Both the position numbers and the translations under genes were made by a program. 64,000 nt of DNA from Chloroflexota bacterium (GTDB lineage Bacteria > Chloroflexota > Anaerolineae > Anaerolineales > Villigracilaceae). A model generated the notes under the pieces. It had not been told where the DNA came from. It worked only from the letters and a program-made list of their open reading frames with translations, and searched no databases. Every line of letters starts with the position of its first letter. Position 1 is the first letter of the stretch. Below, one piece after another: positions 36,333-46,321 of this stretch. The stretch covers positions 372,001 through 436,000 of the forward strand of contig JAIOOU010000015.1 in the NCBI GenBank assembly GCA_021414245.1. Direction: 5' to 3'.

Positions 36333-38411
36333 TTACCGGCTGAGAACCACCCGGTTGCGCCCGCTTTTTTTCGCCAGGTAGGCCGCCTCGTCTGCAGACT
36401 TAATCAGCGCATCCCGTTTTGTGCCGTGCTGTGGAAAGGTCGCCACACCGAGCGAGATCGTCAACCTGCCAATCTCCTGTCCCTGATAATCCAATGTCAA
36501 TTCGGATACCTCCTGGCGGAGGGCCTGCGCCCGCTGCTCGGCAATTTCAATCGGGGTGTCCGGAAGGATGATGATAAATTCCTCGCCACCGTACCGGCAG
36601 GCAATATCACTTTCGCGAATGCAGGCCAGAACAACGGCGGACATGGCGCGCAGGACGAGGTCACCGGCATCGTGACCATAGGTATCATTAAAGTTTTTAA
36701 AATGATCGATGTCAAACAGAATCAGGCTCAATTCACCCCGGCTGCGTTCGATGCGGTTGATCTCGCGGGGCAGGGTTTCATCCAGGTAACGACGGTTGAA
36801 CAGCCCGGTCAGTGAATCGCGGATCGAGAGGATGTGCAATTTTTCGCGCAGGCGCAGATTCCCGAGGGCCAGCGCAAGGCTGTATGCGATATCCTCAACA
36901 AATCTCTGTTCCTCCTCGACAATCTTCATATCCCGCTCCAGGTCCCAGAAAATATAAAGGTTTCCAAGACTCTCATTCTGGGCGGACAATGGCACGCACA
37001 GGGAATGCACCGGCACATCCCCGCCAGCGTGGGCGCAAACCGGATTCGGGATTCCAACTCCAAAGCGATAGGCCTTGCCACGCCTCAACGCCCAGCAATC
37101 CCCCGTTGTAAAACCCTCCTTCGGCAGGGCCGCTTCCCCCCATGCAGAAACCGGCTCCAGCAAGTTCAATGAATTCATGAGATACAGCGCGCCACTGCTT
37201 TCCGGAAACAACATTTTCAGGTGGGTGGAAACGATCTGGCTGGCCTCCTGCACATTTCGGCTGGCCTGCAGCAAATCGGTCATCTCAGCGATCAGCTCCC
37301 GCCGGGAGTTGTATTTTTCAAGATGCGCCTTCTCGTAGTTGAGATTTTCATTGGCCTCCTGCAATTGCAGTGTGCGGCTTTCGACACGCCGCTCCAATTC
37401 CGCATTCAGCTTGAGAATCTCCTGCTCCGCCAGCTTGCGGTCGGAAAGTTCCTTTTGCTGCGCCTGGTATAACCTGGCATTTTCAATCGCAATGGTGGCC
37501 TGAATTGCCACACCGTCCAGCAGTTCCAGATGTTCCCGGGTATATGTGTTGTATTCATAGCTGATCGCGGAAACGACACCGATCACCTTGTTCAGTCTGA
37601 CCAGCGGGGAATAAATAAAGGAGCGGTAATGAGTGGAATAGTCGCCTGTTAAACTACGGTTCGGGTTTTTAATGATCTCCTCAAATTCCTGCTCGGTAAG
37701 ATTCACCAGCAGGGATTTTCCGGTTTTCAGGACCTCATCCGATTTCATATCCTCCGAGATCTCCCTCTCCGGCTCCGGCCAGTTCCGTCCATTATCGTAA
37801 ACGAGGGGAAATGAAACGATGTTCGTTTCGGGATCATACAGGAGCACAATGAAGGCATCCACCGGCAAAATCTGCTGGACCTGTTCCCGAATAAGGTTCA
37901 AGACACTGTTCACATCCCCCAAGGTCGTGATCGCACGGCCGATATCGTTCAGCATGGCGAGTTGATCGGCGGTGTGCAGCATTTGTTTTTCAAGCTTTTT
38001 CCGTTCCGTGATGTCAAGGTTTACACCGATGTATCCATCGAAAAGCGCCTCATTCCTGATGGGCGCGATAATGGTCATGAAATCCCGCAATTCCCCCTGG
38101 ATCTCCCTGCTGGTCTCCTCGTAAACAGTCTCCCCATCCAGGGCGCGCTGATTCAAGGCTTTCCATCTCTCAATCAACTCTGCAGGCTGGCCGAGTTCAT
38201 CCGGGGTTTTTCCGATGATGTCTCCGCCAATTCGGAGGGACTCTCCGCTTTGCAGGAGATAACGCTGATCCCTGTCACTGATCCACATGTCAAAGGGAAC
38301 GCTTTCGATGATGGTGCGCAATTTTGACCCGCTGTCGGAAAGGACATGATCTGCACGGCGCCGCCCTGCATCCGCGCGTCTGATTTGAAAGAACCTGAAC
38401 AACTTTTGCAT
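36333..38411 (-). CDS. Diguanylate cyclase with PAS and two GAF domains
   Basis: 692 residues from the ATG at 38411. A start 41 codons earlier lacks a ribosome site and adds unlikely sequence. Domains: PAS (about 30-145, ending NLDITERKK), GAF (about 155-320), coiled coil, GAF-like (about 385-530) and a C-terminal GGDEF domain (about 530-690). The active site is YGGEEFI, and RESD lies exactly five residues before it, the inhibitory I-site where product c-di-GMP binds. It makes c-di-GMP from two GTP in the cytoplasm under control of its sensory domains. No EAL or HD-GYP domain is attached. Confidence 0.93.
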   Translation of the reverse strand: MQKLFRFFQIRRADAGRRRADHVLSDSGSKLRTIIESVPFDMWISDRDQRYLLQSGESLRIGGDIIGKTPDELGQPAELIERWKALNQRALDGETVYEETSREIQGELRDFMTIIAPIRNEALFDGYIGVNLDITERKKLEKQMLHTADQLAMLNDIGRAITTLGDVNSVLNLIREQVQQILPVDAFIVLLYDPETNIVSFPLVYDNGRNWPEPEREISEDMKSDEVLKTGKSLLVNLTEQEFEEIIKNPNRSLTGDYSTHYRSFIYSPLVRLNKVIGVVSAISYEYNTYTREHLELLDGVAIQATIAIENARLYQAQQKELSDRKLAEQEILKLNAELERRVESRTLQLQEANENLNYEKAHLEKYNSRRELIAEMTDLLQASRNVQEASQIVSTHLKMLFPESSGALYLMNSLNLLEPVSAWGEAALPKEGFTTGDCWALRRGKAYRFGVGIPNPVCAHAGGDVPVHSLCVPLSAQNESLGNLYIFWDLERDMKIVEEEQRFVEDIAYSLALALGNLRLREKLHILSIRDSLTGLFNRRYLDETLPREINRIERSRGELSLILFDIDHFKNFNDTYGHDAGDLVLRAMSAVVLACIRESDIACRYGGEEFIIILPDTPIEIAEQRAQALRQEVSELTLDYQGQEIGRLTISLGVATFPQHGTKRDALIKSADEAAYLAKKSGRNRVVLSR

Positions 38412-38617
38412 GTTTCCATCTCCATCGGCCACAGCAACCATTAAAAGACGTTGAAGAATTATAACTTCAAGACCCTTTCCGATGTCGCTCGAATCCTTTT
38501 TTGCCGGATATAAATGCACAAGTGCCTTGTACATGTTTCAACAAAGACTCATGACATAATCAATGATGGCGGCATCATGAACAACTTAAACCTTTCAAAA
38601 TCATAAAGATAAAGGGT

Positions 38618-38645
38618 TTGATTCCCGTTTTATTAATGATAAGAT
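38618..38645 (+). promoter_or_regulatory. Possible promoter of the DUF4332 gene
   Basis: TTGATT at 38618-38623 and TAAGAT at 38640-38645, 16 bases apart. Confidence 0.45.
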
Positions 38646-38674
38646 ATTAAAGTAATTCAAAAAGGAGAATACAT

Positions 38675-39079
38675 ATGTCAACAATCATGGATATTGAAGG
38701 GATCGGAGCTGCCTATGCAGCCAAATTACGCAAGGCCGGGGTTCGTTCCACCAGTGCGCTTTTGAAAATGGGCGGCACCAAAAAGGGACGCCAGGAACTT
38801 GCAAAAGCGACCGGTTTCTCCGCGGGCACCATTCTTGAATGGGTCAACCGCGCGGACCTGTTTCGTGTAAGCGGCATCGGAGCGCAATATTCCGATCTGC
38901 TTGAAGCGGCAGGCGTGGACACGGTGGTGGAACTTGCCAACCGCAAACCCGAGGCCCTGCACGAGAGCATGGCAAAGGTGAATGCAAAGAAAAACCTTGT
39001 CAATCAGATGCCTGGACTGAGCAATGTAAAGGCCTGGGTCAAGAGCGCAAAATCTTTGAAACGGGCTGTTGAATACTAA
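38675..39079 (+). CDS. DUF4332 helix-hairpin-helix protein
   Basis: 134 residues with AAAAAGGAG before the ATG. Two tandem helix-hairpin-helix units are visible, MDIEGIGAAYAAKLRKAGV at the start and FRVSGIGAQYSDLLEAAGV in the middle, the layout of DUF4332. Such folds bind DNA without sequence preference or act as protein interaction modules. The protein is basic and soluble. It is a monocistronic unit closed by a terminator. The exact role is unknown. Confidence 0.9.
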   Translation: MSTIMDIEGIGAAYAAKLRKAGVRSTSALLKMGGTKKGRQELAKATGFSAGTILEWVNRADLFRVSGIGAQYSDLLEAAGVDTVVELANRKPEALHESMAKVNAKKNLVNQMPGLSNVKAWVKSAKSLKRAVEY

Positions 39080-39090
39080 TCGAGTCACAA

Positions 39091-39128
39091 TAAAAGGCCC
39101 CTGATGCTTTTGGCATCGGGGCCTTTTA
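39091..39128. terminator. Bidirectional terminator
   Basis: TAAAAGGCCCCTGATGC / GCATCGGGGCCTTTTA between two convergent genes. It overlaps the stop of the cyclase-family gene. Confidence 0.9.
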
Positions 39129-39791
39129 TTTAATCCTCGCAAATGCGCGGACCGGGAAGGTACCAGCCCCTTTGAATTTGGGCGGGACGGCGTTAAAGGT
39201 GAAACCCTGTTCCGGGATACTGGAAAGATTACACAAATGCTCCACGATCAGGATATCCCCGCGCAGCAAGGTGGAGTGCACGGGTCTGGTATTGCCGCGT
39301 GTGTCGTCAATATTGTGGGAATCAATCCCAACAAGTTTTACACCGCACTGTTTCAGGTGGACGGCAGCATCCTCCGTCAGGAAGGGGTGGTTTTCATAAT
39401 ACCGGTCCGTTGCCCAATGTTCATCCCAACTGGTGCGGATCAACACTGCCCGTCCGCGAAGTTCCCTGCCCTTGAAAGCCTCCGCCGTGACAGCCAGACC
39501 CTTGCGGTAATCCGCATGTACGACAACCCCTTCGAGGTCTGCAAAACTTTCAATGCCCACCTCGGAAAGGTCCCTGCCGTCCTCGTACCTGTGAAAGGGG
39601 CAATCCACATAGGTACCTGTATTGGTCACCATTTCGATTTTCCCGATCTGAAATTCCGTGCCCGGGGCATAGCGTTCGCGCGAGGCCTCACGGCTAAGAT
39701 AGTCGCAAATAATGGGGGCGGGCAGGCCCTTGTAGGTGACCAGTCCCTCGTAAATGACATGGCTGAGATCAATATAAGTTGATTTGCTCAT
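39126..39791 (-). CDS. Cyclase-family metal hydrolase (kynurenine formamidase-like fold)
   Basis: 221 residues of the PF04199 cyclase fold. The usual metal motif HxGTHxDxPxH appears as N57-T-G-T-Y61-V-D63-C-P-F-H67, so the first and second His are replaced by Asn and Tyr while Asp and the last His remain. Other family features are kept, such as RAVLIRTSWDEHW and VGIDSHNIDD. A subfamily with this substitution may use a different metal set or have lost the formamidase reaction. The cytoplasmic substrate is unknown. Confidence 0.85.
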   Translation of the reverse strand: MSKSTYIDLSHVIYEGLVTYKGLPAPIICDYLSREASRERYAPGTEFQIGKIEMVTNTGTYVDCPFHRYEDGRDLSEVGIESFADLEGVVVHADYRKGLAVTAEAFKGRELRGRAVLIRTSWDEHWATDRYYENHPFLTEDAAVHLKQCGVKLVGIDSHNIDDTRGNTRPVHSTLLRGDILIVEHLCNLSSIPEQGFTFNAVPPKFKGAGTFPVRAFARIK

Positions 39792-39850
39792 GGCGGCTCC
39801 AATTCCTTCGTATTGTCATTTTTTATTAACCTCAATCTACCAATTTCCCT

Positions 39851-42337
39851 TCACGGGCAGACAGGCGGGGAAGAAGTCTGCTGAAGAATGAGTTCCTCCC
39901 GGCTTTCGGTCTGTAGCCACACTGCCCAGGCGGAAATATATTTCCCATGATCGCATCCGATCACTGCAACCCTGGATGCATGTGGAAAAAACGCGGGTGG
40001 TTTTTCATCAGGCAGGATGACCTGCAAATCCTCGTCATTGATCAGCCAGAAGTGCAGAAATCTAAAGTCCTCCGGCATGTCAGAGAGGTAAATGCCTCCA
40101 TCCGGTTTGAAAAAACGGGGATACAGTGCAATGCCGGAGACAAGCACCGCATTTTTTTGATCAAGGAAATTTGCTAGCTGGTCAGGCGTCAGGATATTTC
40201 GCTGCACAAGGGCTGTTTTGACCGCATCCGTTAAACCGTCGAGATTCTGACGGGGAATTATTCTTTCCGCCAAAGGGACCGAAAGACCCAAAAGGAGCAG
40301 CGATAAAAATACCAGGGGAGAAACAGGCACCCTGCCCGCCGGCGGGTCATTGTCCACGGCCACAACAGGATCAGGCGTCAGGAATGAACCGATCCTGGAA
40401 GGCAGGTAGGAAAGCGCAATGCAAAAATATACAAGCATGATCCAGTCAACCGGAAGGGCAAACCTCCAACCGGATGTGCGGGCGATCGCATTTCCGAACT
40501 GATAAACAACAAAGACCAAAACCGGAAATGAACCGGGCAGTTTTCCCGCCCGCCAGGCGAGCGCCATTCCAAATGAAAGAATGGCGAGATTGACGATCAG
40601 GGAGAGCAGACTGCCCGCATTCATGGACCCATCCCAAACATTCCAGAAGGGAAGCCGGCCGACCAGATCCCCGGGCGAGTCTGTGGAATACAGCGGAGCA
40701 AGATAAACTGCGCTCAAGGCAAGGCCATGCATAAAATGGTTTGATATGAAAAAGGCCACATCCCCGGGATGTTCAAAAATAAAGGTTTTTATGTTTGAAG
40801 AGAGCCGGTCCGAAAAAGCCGCAGCTGTCTCGCCCGGTTCCGGCTGCGGATAGTCCGTGGGGTTTGGTGAGTAATTCCGTGCCATCAGGGCCTTTTCGCC
40901 CTGATCCCCCAAGCCAAATCTGCCGGTCAAATTCCAATTTCGCCAACCCCAGGGCAGAATCACCAGGACGAACCCCAACAGGACAAGAGCCGCGTTCTCG
41001 AACTGAATTTTCTTTAACTTTGAGGGCAGTAGGGCCAATAGCAGAATTAAGGGCAGCAGGATCAGGGACTGGGCCCGGATCAGCGCGGTCACCCCCAACA
41101 TTGCGCCGGCGATCAGGAGCAACCATGCATCCCGTTTCGATTTCGCGAACAGGAGGGTGCAGACATATACAAAGATCACAATCCCCAGGGTGGCCGCCAG
41201 ATCGCTCATGATCAATTTGGCGTGGGACACAACGATCTTTCCCGACAGATCGATCGCATTGGTTTCACGCAAAATTTCAAGACCGCCTGCCAGAAAGCCT
41301 GCCAGGCGATTTGAAAGCCTGGCAGTTATCAAGTAGATAAAACAGGGAATCAACGCAAGCAACAGGATTTGGATCGAGACAGTTCCTTCATAGGAAGTCC
41401 CGCCGACCTTGTGAAACAGGGCGACCAGGCCCACATACAACGGTCTGCGGACCTGGACTTCCGTGAATCCCATCCCGGAGATCAGGTGATACGACATCCT
41501 GTCAAAAAGGACGGCGTCGGAGTAGGGATAATATTCGTAATTCGGAGCGGACACCGCCGGGGCGAAATGGGACGGGTGCATGGGTTGATTCGACCAAAGA
41601 ACCACGGCCAGAATCCACAGGAATAGAAAGGTAAGAACATCCAACACCGGCAGGAGACGGGAGGAATCGCCCTTGAACCTTGACCCAATGATATAAACAA
41701 TAAAAGACAGCAAAAAACCGATTGACAGAACAAGGTTTAACTGCACAAAGGTCAGCGGGGTTCCGGCCGGCCCCCAATTCAGTCCAACTTGATCGAATGT
41801 AAAGCCGATCTTCGTAATGGAAATGAAAACCGCCAGCAGGGCAAATACACCTGCAATCAACAAGGAGGTTCTCAAAACCGCCCGAATGGAATGATCCTTC
41901 CGCATGGCAAGATGAGGCCACAGGAAAATGAAACTCAACTGCAGGCATACCAGCGACCCAAGCAGGAATAACGGAGCAAGCCGTGTATAGATCGCCTCGC
42001 TGAAATGGGAAATCCATATTTCCCTGTAAAGAAACGCCAGCCAGGAGGTCAGGCAAACGGTAAAAAACAGAAAAGGAATAAAAAGGCCGGCTTTCAGCCC
42101 TTGTATTCCTTCAGTCAACTTCGCAGTCTGTTCGGGGGAATGGAACTTAAAAAAAACGAAACCATTGGCGTAAATGACCGCCAGAATTCCGGCCAGAGAG
42201 ACCAGACGAAACGGGGATAAATTCAGGAGGTTCCCACCGGCACCGCCCGGGAGTGAGGCCAAATGGATAAATGCCATGCCTCCACTAAAAGCCGTCAGGA
42301 TTGAAAAAAAACGAATCGTTTTTCGCATGACATTCAA
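39851..42337 (-). CDS. Large polytopic GT-C type glycosyltransferase
   Basis: 828 residues with 12 or more hydrophobic helices. The middle shows an outer-loop acidic start (SDAVLFDRMSYHLISGMGF) and a PMT_2-like run (AGAMLGVTALIRAQSLILL). A C-terminal soluble domain (about 690-828) has MPEDFRFLHFWLINDEDLQV. ATG at 42337 or three codons later. It should transfer a sugar from a lipid carrier at the outer face of the membrane. It stands alone, with neighbours unrelated to cell-wall synthesis. Acceptor unknown. Confidence 0.82.
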   Translation of the reverse strand: MNVMRKTIRFFSILTAFSGGMAFIHLASLPGGAGGNLLNLSPFRLVSLAGILAVIYANGFVFFKFHSPEQTAKLTEGIQGLKAGLFIPFLFFTVCLTSWLAFLYREIWISHFSEAIYTRLAPLFLLGSLVCLQLSFIFLWPHLAMRKDHSIRAVLRTSLLIAGVFALLAVFISITKIGFTFDQVGLNWGPAGTPLTFVQLNLVLSIGFLLSFIVYIIGSRFKGDSSRLLPVLDVLTFLFLWILAVVLWSNQPMHPSHFAPAVSAPNYEYYPYSDAVLFDRMSYHLISGMGFTEVQVRRPLYVGLVALFHKVGGTSYEGTVSIQILLLALIPCFIYLITARLSNRLAGFLAGGLEILRETNAIDLSGKIVVSHAKLIMSDLAATLGIVIFVYVCTLLFAKSKRDAWLLLIAGAMLGVTALIRAQSLILLPLILLLALLPSKLKKIQFENAALVLLGFVLVILPWGWRNWNLTGRFGLGDQGEKALMARNYSPNPTDYPQPEPGETAAAFSDRLSSNIKTFIFEHPGDVAFFISNHFMHGLALSAVYLAPLYSTDSPGDLVGRLPFWNVWDGSMNAGSLLSLIVNLAILSFGMALAWRAGKLPGSFPVLVFVVYQFGNAIARTSGWRFALPVDWIMLVYFCIALSYLPSRIGSFLTPDPVVAVDNDPPAGRVPVSPLVFLSLLLLGLSVPLAERIIPRQNLDGLTDAVKTALVQRNILTPDQLANFLDQKNAVLVSGIALYPRFFKPDGGIYLSDMPEDFRFLHFWLINDEDLQVILPDEKPPAFFPHASRVAVIGCDHGKYISAWAVWLQTESREELILQQTSSPPVCP

Positions 42338-42415
42338 ATCCCGCCGCCATGCGCAAAGTCGATTTTGAAATCAAAATTCCCGCATTTGGTCATGGAGTGT
42401 GATCCCTGTTCCAAT

Positions 42416-44419
42416 TTATCCCTGCAGCGCTTCCCACTCCGCCATGACCGCGTCCATTTCCTTTTGTATCGTGTCATAATCCCTGGCGAGCTTGATCACG
42501 GCGCCGGCATCCTTGGGTGGATGCGCCAGCTGTTCACCGATCTCACCCAGCTGGGCCTCAAACGCGGCGATCTTTTTTTCCAGCTCCAGCTTCTTCGCGG
42601 TCTTCTTCTTATCTTCCTTCGTACCTGGAGACTTTGCCTTTGGAGTCTCCTTCCTTTTCGCCTCCTCCCGCTCGGCTTGAACCGCTGCGCGGCGGGCCAG
42701 GTCCTTTTCGCGTTCCTCCTTCAATTGGGAGTAGATACCCTTGAAGATGATCAGATGGGATTCGTCCGTGTCGATCTCCCAAATCTGGGTGGCGATGGCG
42801 TCCACGAGATAACGGTCATGCGTGACGAGCAGGATCGTGCCTTCGTAATCATCCAGCACGGCCTCCAGGATTTCCTGCGAAGGGATATCCAAATGGTTGG
42901 TGGGTTCATCCAATAATAGAAGGTTGGTATCCTGCAGGGCCAGCTTGGCCAGCGCGAGACGTCCGCGCTCGCCGCCGGAGAGCATGGATACCATCTTAAA
43001 GGCATCATCGCCGGAGAAGAGATATTTGCCGAGATATTCGCGCGCCTTCTGCGGCAGCCAGCCGGTCGTATGCATGATCTCGTCGATCACGCTTTTTTTC
43101 GGGTCAAGACTTTCGTGAGCCTGGGCGAAATAGCCAATGTGCAGACTCTCCCCAAGGGTCACCTGGCCCTCCAACGGCGGGATCTGACCGAGGATCGTTT
43201 TGAGAAAGGTCGATTTACCGGCGCCGTTCGGTCCAATTAAGGCGGCACAGTCGCCGCGTCGCAAGTCAATGTTTGGGGAGGAAAACAGGAATTTATCGGA
43301 GAATCCCACTTTGAGATTTTCGGTGCGGATGACCATGTCACCGGAGCGGGCGGCCTGGGCAAGGCGCAAATGCAGGTTGGGCAGCTGGCGCACCGGGGAT
43401 TGCAAGGCATTGATGCGGCGGCCGGCTTCCTCCACACTGAGAATGGAAGTGGTGACGGAAATTTCGCCAGCGGTCTCGCTCCATTTTTGTTTGAGCGCGG
43501 CTTCCATGCCGATCTGTTCAATGGCCTGAATGATGCGCGAGAGACGCTTGAGCTTGCCCTTGGCCTGCAACACATTTTGCCCGGCCACATTTTTGCGGAT
43601 GTATTCCATTTCCTTCTGCAGCTTTTCCTTTTCGCTGTCGAAGACTTCCTGACGGCGGGCCATGCGTTCCGCACGCTGCTTGAGATAGGCGCTGTAATTG
43701 CCGCGATAGAATTCGGTGGCACCCGGAAACATTTCCAAAATGGCATTGCTGGCCTTGTCCAGAAAGAAACGGTCATGTGAAATGATGATGGCCGCGCCCT
43801 CCCATTGACTCAAATATCCTTCGAGCCATTCGACGGCGGCAATGTCCAGGTGATTGGTCGGCTCATCGAGCAAGAGCAGGTCCGGGTCCTCGAGCAGGAG
43901 GCGCGCCAAAAATCCGCGTGTGCGCTGCCCGCCGGAAAGATGATCCAGATCAAGTTGATAATCGGATTCGCTGAATCCCAGCCCGGTCAACACCTGACGG
44001 ATCCGGGTGGTGTAGGTATAACCGCCGCGCCGTTCAAAATCCTCCTGCAGTTTGCCGTAGCGTTCCATCACTTCTTCAAGCTGATCCGGGTCGGACATCA
44101 AGCCTTCAAGGCGATGCAGTTCCTCCTGTTCGCCTTTGAAATGTTCGAAAACGGATTCGCAGGCCGACCAGATCGTGCCCGTCATTTTGAAATCCGCCTC
44201 CTGCGACAGGTATCCGATTCGGACTCCCCGTGTGCGGGATACTGTCCCTGAAGTGGGTTCATCCGCACCGACCAGGATGCGCATGAGCGAGGTCTTGCCG
44301 ATCCCGTTCGGACCGACAATAGCCATGCGCGCGCCTTTGGCGACAGTGAAGGATACCCCGCTGAAAATATCCGTGGGGCCGTATGATTTTGCCAGTGAAC
44401 TTACCGTAATGAGTGACAT
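42416..44419 (-). CDS. ABC-F family ATPase (Uup/YdiF-like)
   Basis: 667 residues. Two ABC domains: Walker A GPNGIGKTS (about 36-44), signature LSGGQRTRG, LLLDEPTNHLD; second Walker A GPNGAGKST (about 395), LSGGERGRLA, LLLDEPTNHLD. A charged linker (about 255-320) joins them and a Lys/Glu-rich coiled coil (about 575-667) ends the protein, as in Uup and YdiF. It acts on the ribosome; roles include rescue of stalled complexes or drug protection. It differs from EttA at 9147 in having no arm DAWNLDS and in having the coiled coil. Confidence 0.93.
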   Translation of the reverse strand: MSLITVSSLAKSYGPTDIFSGVSFTVAKGARMAIVGPNGIGKTSLMRILVGADEPTSGTVSRTRGVRIGYLSQEADFKMTGTIWSACESVFEHFKGEQEELHRLEGLMSDPDQLEEVMERYGKLQEDFERRGGYTYTTRIRQVLTGLGFSESDYQLDLDHLSGGQRTRGFLARLLLEDPDLLLLDEPTNHLDIAAVEWLEGYLSQWEGAAIIISHDRFFLDKASNAILEMFPGATEFYRGNYSAYLKQRAERMARRQEVFDSEKEKLQKEMEYIRKNVAGQNVLQAKGKLKRLSRIIQAIEQIGMEAALKQKWSETAGEISVTTSILSVEEAGRRINALQSPVRQLPNLHLRLAQAARSGDMVIRTENLKVGFSDKFLFSSPNIDLRRGDCAALIGPNGAGKSTFLKTILGQIPPLEGQVTLGESLHIGYFAQAHESLDPKKSVIDEIMHTTGWLPQKAREYLGKYLFSGDDAFKMVSMLSGGERGRLALAKLALQDTNLLLLDEPTNHLDIPSQEILEAVLDDYEGTILLVTHDRYLVDAIATQIWEIDTDESHLIIFKGIYSQLKEEREKDLARRAAVQAEREEAKRKETPKAKSPGTKEDKKKTAKKLELEKKIAAFEAQLGEIGEQLAHPPKDAGAVIKLARDYDTIQKEMDAVMAEWEALQG

Positions 44420-44484
44420 GTTGTTCCAATTTTCAGTTTTGAGCGCCTCGTATTATAAGCGAAAGGGATGGCTTGCAGCATTTA

Positions 44485-44581
44485 GAAGCTATCTCAAAAA
44501 TACCCTTGCTGGGCAAAAGTCCCAAATTTACAAGGGAAATCCGACAGTTTCAGGGACTTTAACCATTTTTGAGATGACTTC
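44485..44581. mobile_element. Possible 97-bp MITE with 17-bp inverted ends and TA flanks
   Basis: Left end GAAGCTATCTCAAAAAT and right end ATTTTTGAGATGACTTC are inverted with 15 of 17 matches. TA lies directly outside each end, as after Tc1/mariner or IS630-type insertion. The inside is AT-rich and has no ORF. Confidence 0.5.
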
Positions 44582-44659
44582 TAGTTATTTATTAATTGGT
44601 TTTGGAGGGTTAGAAAAAAACTTCCAAGTTTGTGGAAACTCGGAAGTCAGGCGGGCAAA

Positions 44660-44809
44660 TTAATTTTCAGGCGCAACAGGCGGAGGCGGGGTCTCCTTGG
44701 GCTTGTTGCTGTTCTTCTTGATCTCTTTTTGGCGATCCTTCTCGGCCTTCTTCTTCTTCTTTTCCAGTTCCTTTTTACGCTTTTCGTATTGGTAATTCAC
44801 TGCTGGCAT
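44660..44809 (-). CDS. 49-residue lysine-rich small protein
   Basis: AAGGA lies eight bases before the ATG. The protein begins MPAVNYQYEKRKKELEKKKK, continues with charged helix sequence and ends in a Pro-rich tail ETPPPPVAPEN. It is predicted to be a soluble, strongly basic, partly coiled peptide. Such small basic proteins are common in Chloroflexota genomes and could bind nucleic acid or ribosomes (inference). The ribosome site and clean stop support a real gene. Confidence 0.65.
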   Translation of the reverse strand: MPAVNYQYEKRKKELEKKKKKAEKDRQKEIKKNSNKPKETPPPPVAPEN

Positions 44810-44926
44810 TGGTTTGTCCTTCTGGAATTCAATTCCGGATAATAGGGGGGAAATTTCACGAAAGTTATATTAATCATTATAGCACCCAACCTCCGGGATT
44901 CCGCCCACCAGGAATTGGCGGCATCG

Positions 44927-46288
44927 TCAGGCGATCTGCCTGAGCCAGTGATCGATTCTTTCGAAGGCCGGGGCAGGCCCGGGTCCGGCAGCGAGGCGGT
45001 ATGTCAGCCAGAGAATCAGCAGGGGGGCCGAGAGTCTGGCGGCCGTGGACCAGGGATAGTAGTCAAAGGTCGGCATCAGGAAATAAACCAGATACGCAAA
45101 TCCAAAGATCCACCAATCCGCCCGTGACTCAAGTTTCATGAGGATCAAAAGAAACGGGAGAGCCAGGAAAATGCCGTGATGTTCCCAGACCAGGGGGGAA
45201 GCCAGGTTAAGCAAAAGCACCATGACCGGCATGGCATTCAGAGCCACCTCACCCTGCCCCTGAAAGAAGGTCCTTTCACGAATATTGCGGACCATGACAA
45301 AAAACGCAAAGCCCGCCACCATCAGCTTGACCGCATAAGCAAGGATGCGGGCGGCCAGCAAGGGAATGAAGTTGAGATTGTACAAGGCCAGGAAAATCGC
45401 ATCGATCGAACCTTCCCGGAAGCTGACATCACGCACACCGACAACCTCCTGGCTGTTGCGCAGGAAATCATAATAAGGCGAGATGCCGTCGGTCAGGACA
45501 GGGATCGCGCCCACAAGGAGCAGGCTGATCCCGAAATAGAAAAGCCAGCGCCAGTCACGCTGCAGCAAAAAAACAAATGCCAGGATGACTGGCGATATCT
45601 TTAGATGCACCGCCACAGCCAATGCCAGCGCGGACAGGAACCTGTGGCGCGGATACAGCACCACTGTCAGCAGCATAAAATTCAGCATGTGCAAATTCAC
45701 CTGGCCGTAGAACAGGGTTCGCAAAGCCGGGACGTTGACCAGCAGGAACAAGCTTGCGGTAAGGGCTGCTGTACGGGAGGAAAAACCATATTGTTTAAGA
45801 ACGGCGATCAGGAGGAAATAAAGGGCGGCAATGGAAACAATATTAAAGAGCCAGGAAGCCATCAGCAGACCCGGCTTGCCAAAATGAACGAAGGGTTCAA
45901 GCACCGCCGCCCAGAAAGGCGGATACAGATACCCCGCAGGCAATGGATTGTTTTTGTATAACTGCGTGGCCGCGTCAATATAGTATTCCAGGTCCCCGTA
46001 CACGATTCGTTCACGCAACAGATTGATATACACGAGGTTGACCAGCAAAAACCCCGCATAGACGGGAAGGGTTTCCCGATTCAAACGTTCCGTATACACA
46101 AGATAGATCGTCAGGCCAAACAACAACCAGACGATCAATGCAGAGGCAAGGTTTTGCCCAAGAATGGAATACGGCCCGGTGCGGATCAGTTTTTCGAACG
46201 CGCCAATGTGGTTCAGCCAGGCCGTGCTGGCAAGCAGAAAGCCGGTCAACGCGGACCATAAAATAAGTACGTTACGGTTGGTTTTCAA
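44927..46288 (-). CDS. GT87-like (DUF2029) membrane glycosyltransferase
   Basis: 453 residues with about ten hydrophobic helices. YGDLEYYIDAATQLY in the first outer loop, LPAGYLYPPFWAAVLEPF and LKISPVILAFVFLL are the signatures of the DUF2029/GT87 family, whose known members use polyprenyl-phosphate mannose or arabinose donors. It would add a sugar to a lipid-linked glycan outside the membrane. A good ribosome site (AAAGGAGGTCACC-type) precedes the ATG. It is one of four glycosyltransferases in the window but is not clustered with them. Confidence 0.88.
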   Translation of the reverse strand: MKTNRNVLILWSALTGFLLASTAWLNHIGAFEKLIRTGPYSILGQNLASALIVWLLFGLTIYLVYTERLNRETLPVYAGFLLVNLVYINLLRERIVYGDLEYYIDAATQLYKNNPLPAGYLYPPFWAAVLEPFVHFGKPGLLMASWLFNIVSIAALYFLLIAVLKQYGFSSRTAALTASLFLLVNVPALRTLFYGQVNLHMLNFMLLTVVLYPRHRFLSALALAVAVHLKISPVILAFVFLLQRDWRWLFYFGISLLLVGAIPVLTDGISPYYDFLRNSQEVVGVRDVSFREGSIDAIFLALYNLNFIPLLAARILAYAVKLMVAGFAFFVMVRNIRERTFFQGQGEVALNAMPVMVLLLNLASPLVWEHHGIFLALPFLLILMKLESRADWWIFGFAYLVYFLMPTFDYYPWSTAARLSAPLLILWLTYRLAAGPGPAPAFERIDHWLRQIA

Positions 46289-46321
46289 AGGAGGTCACCA
46301 GGCAAAGGTTGTCAATTTAAG

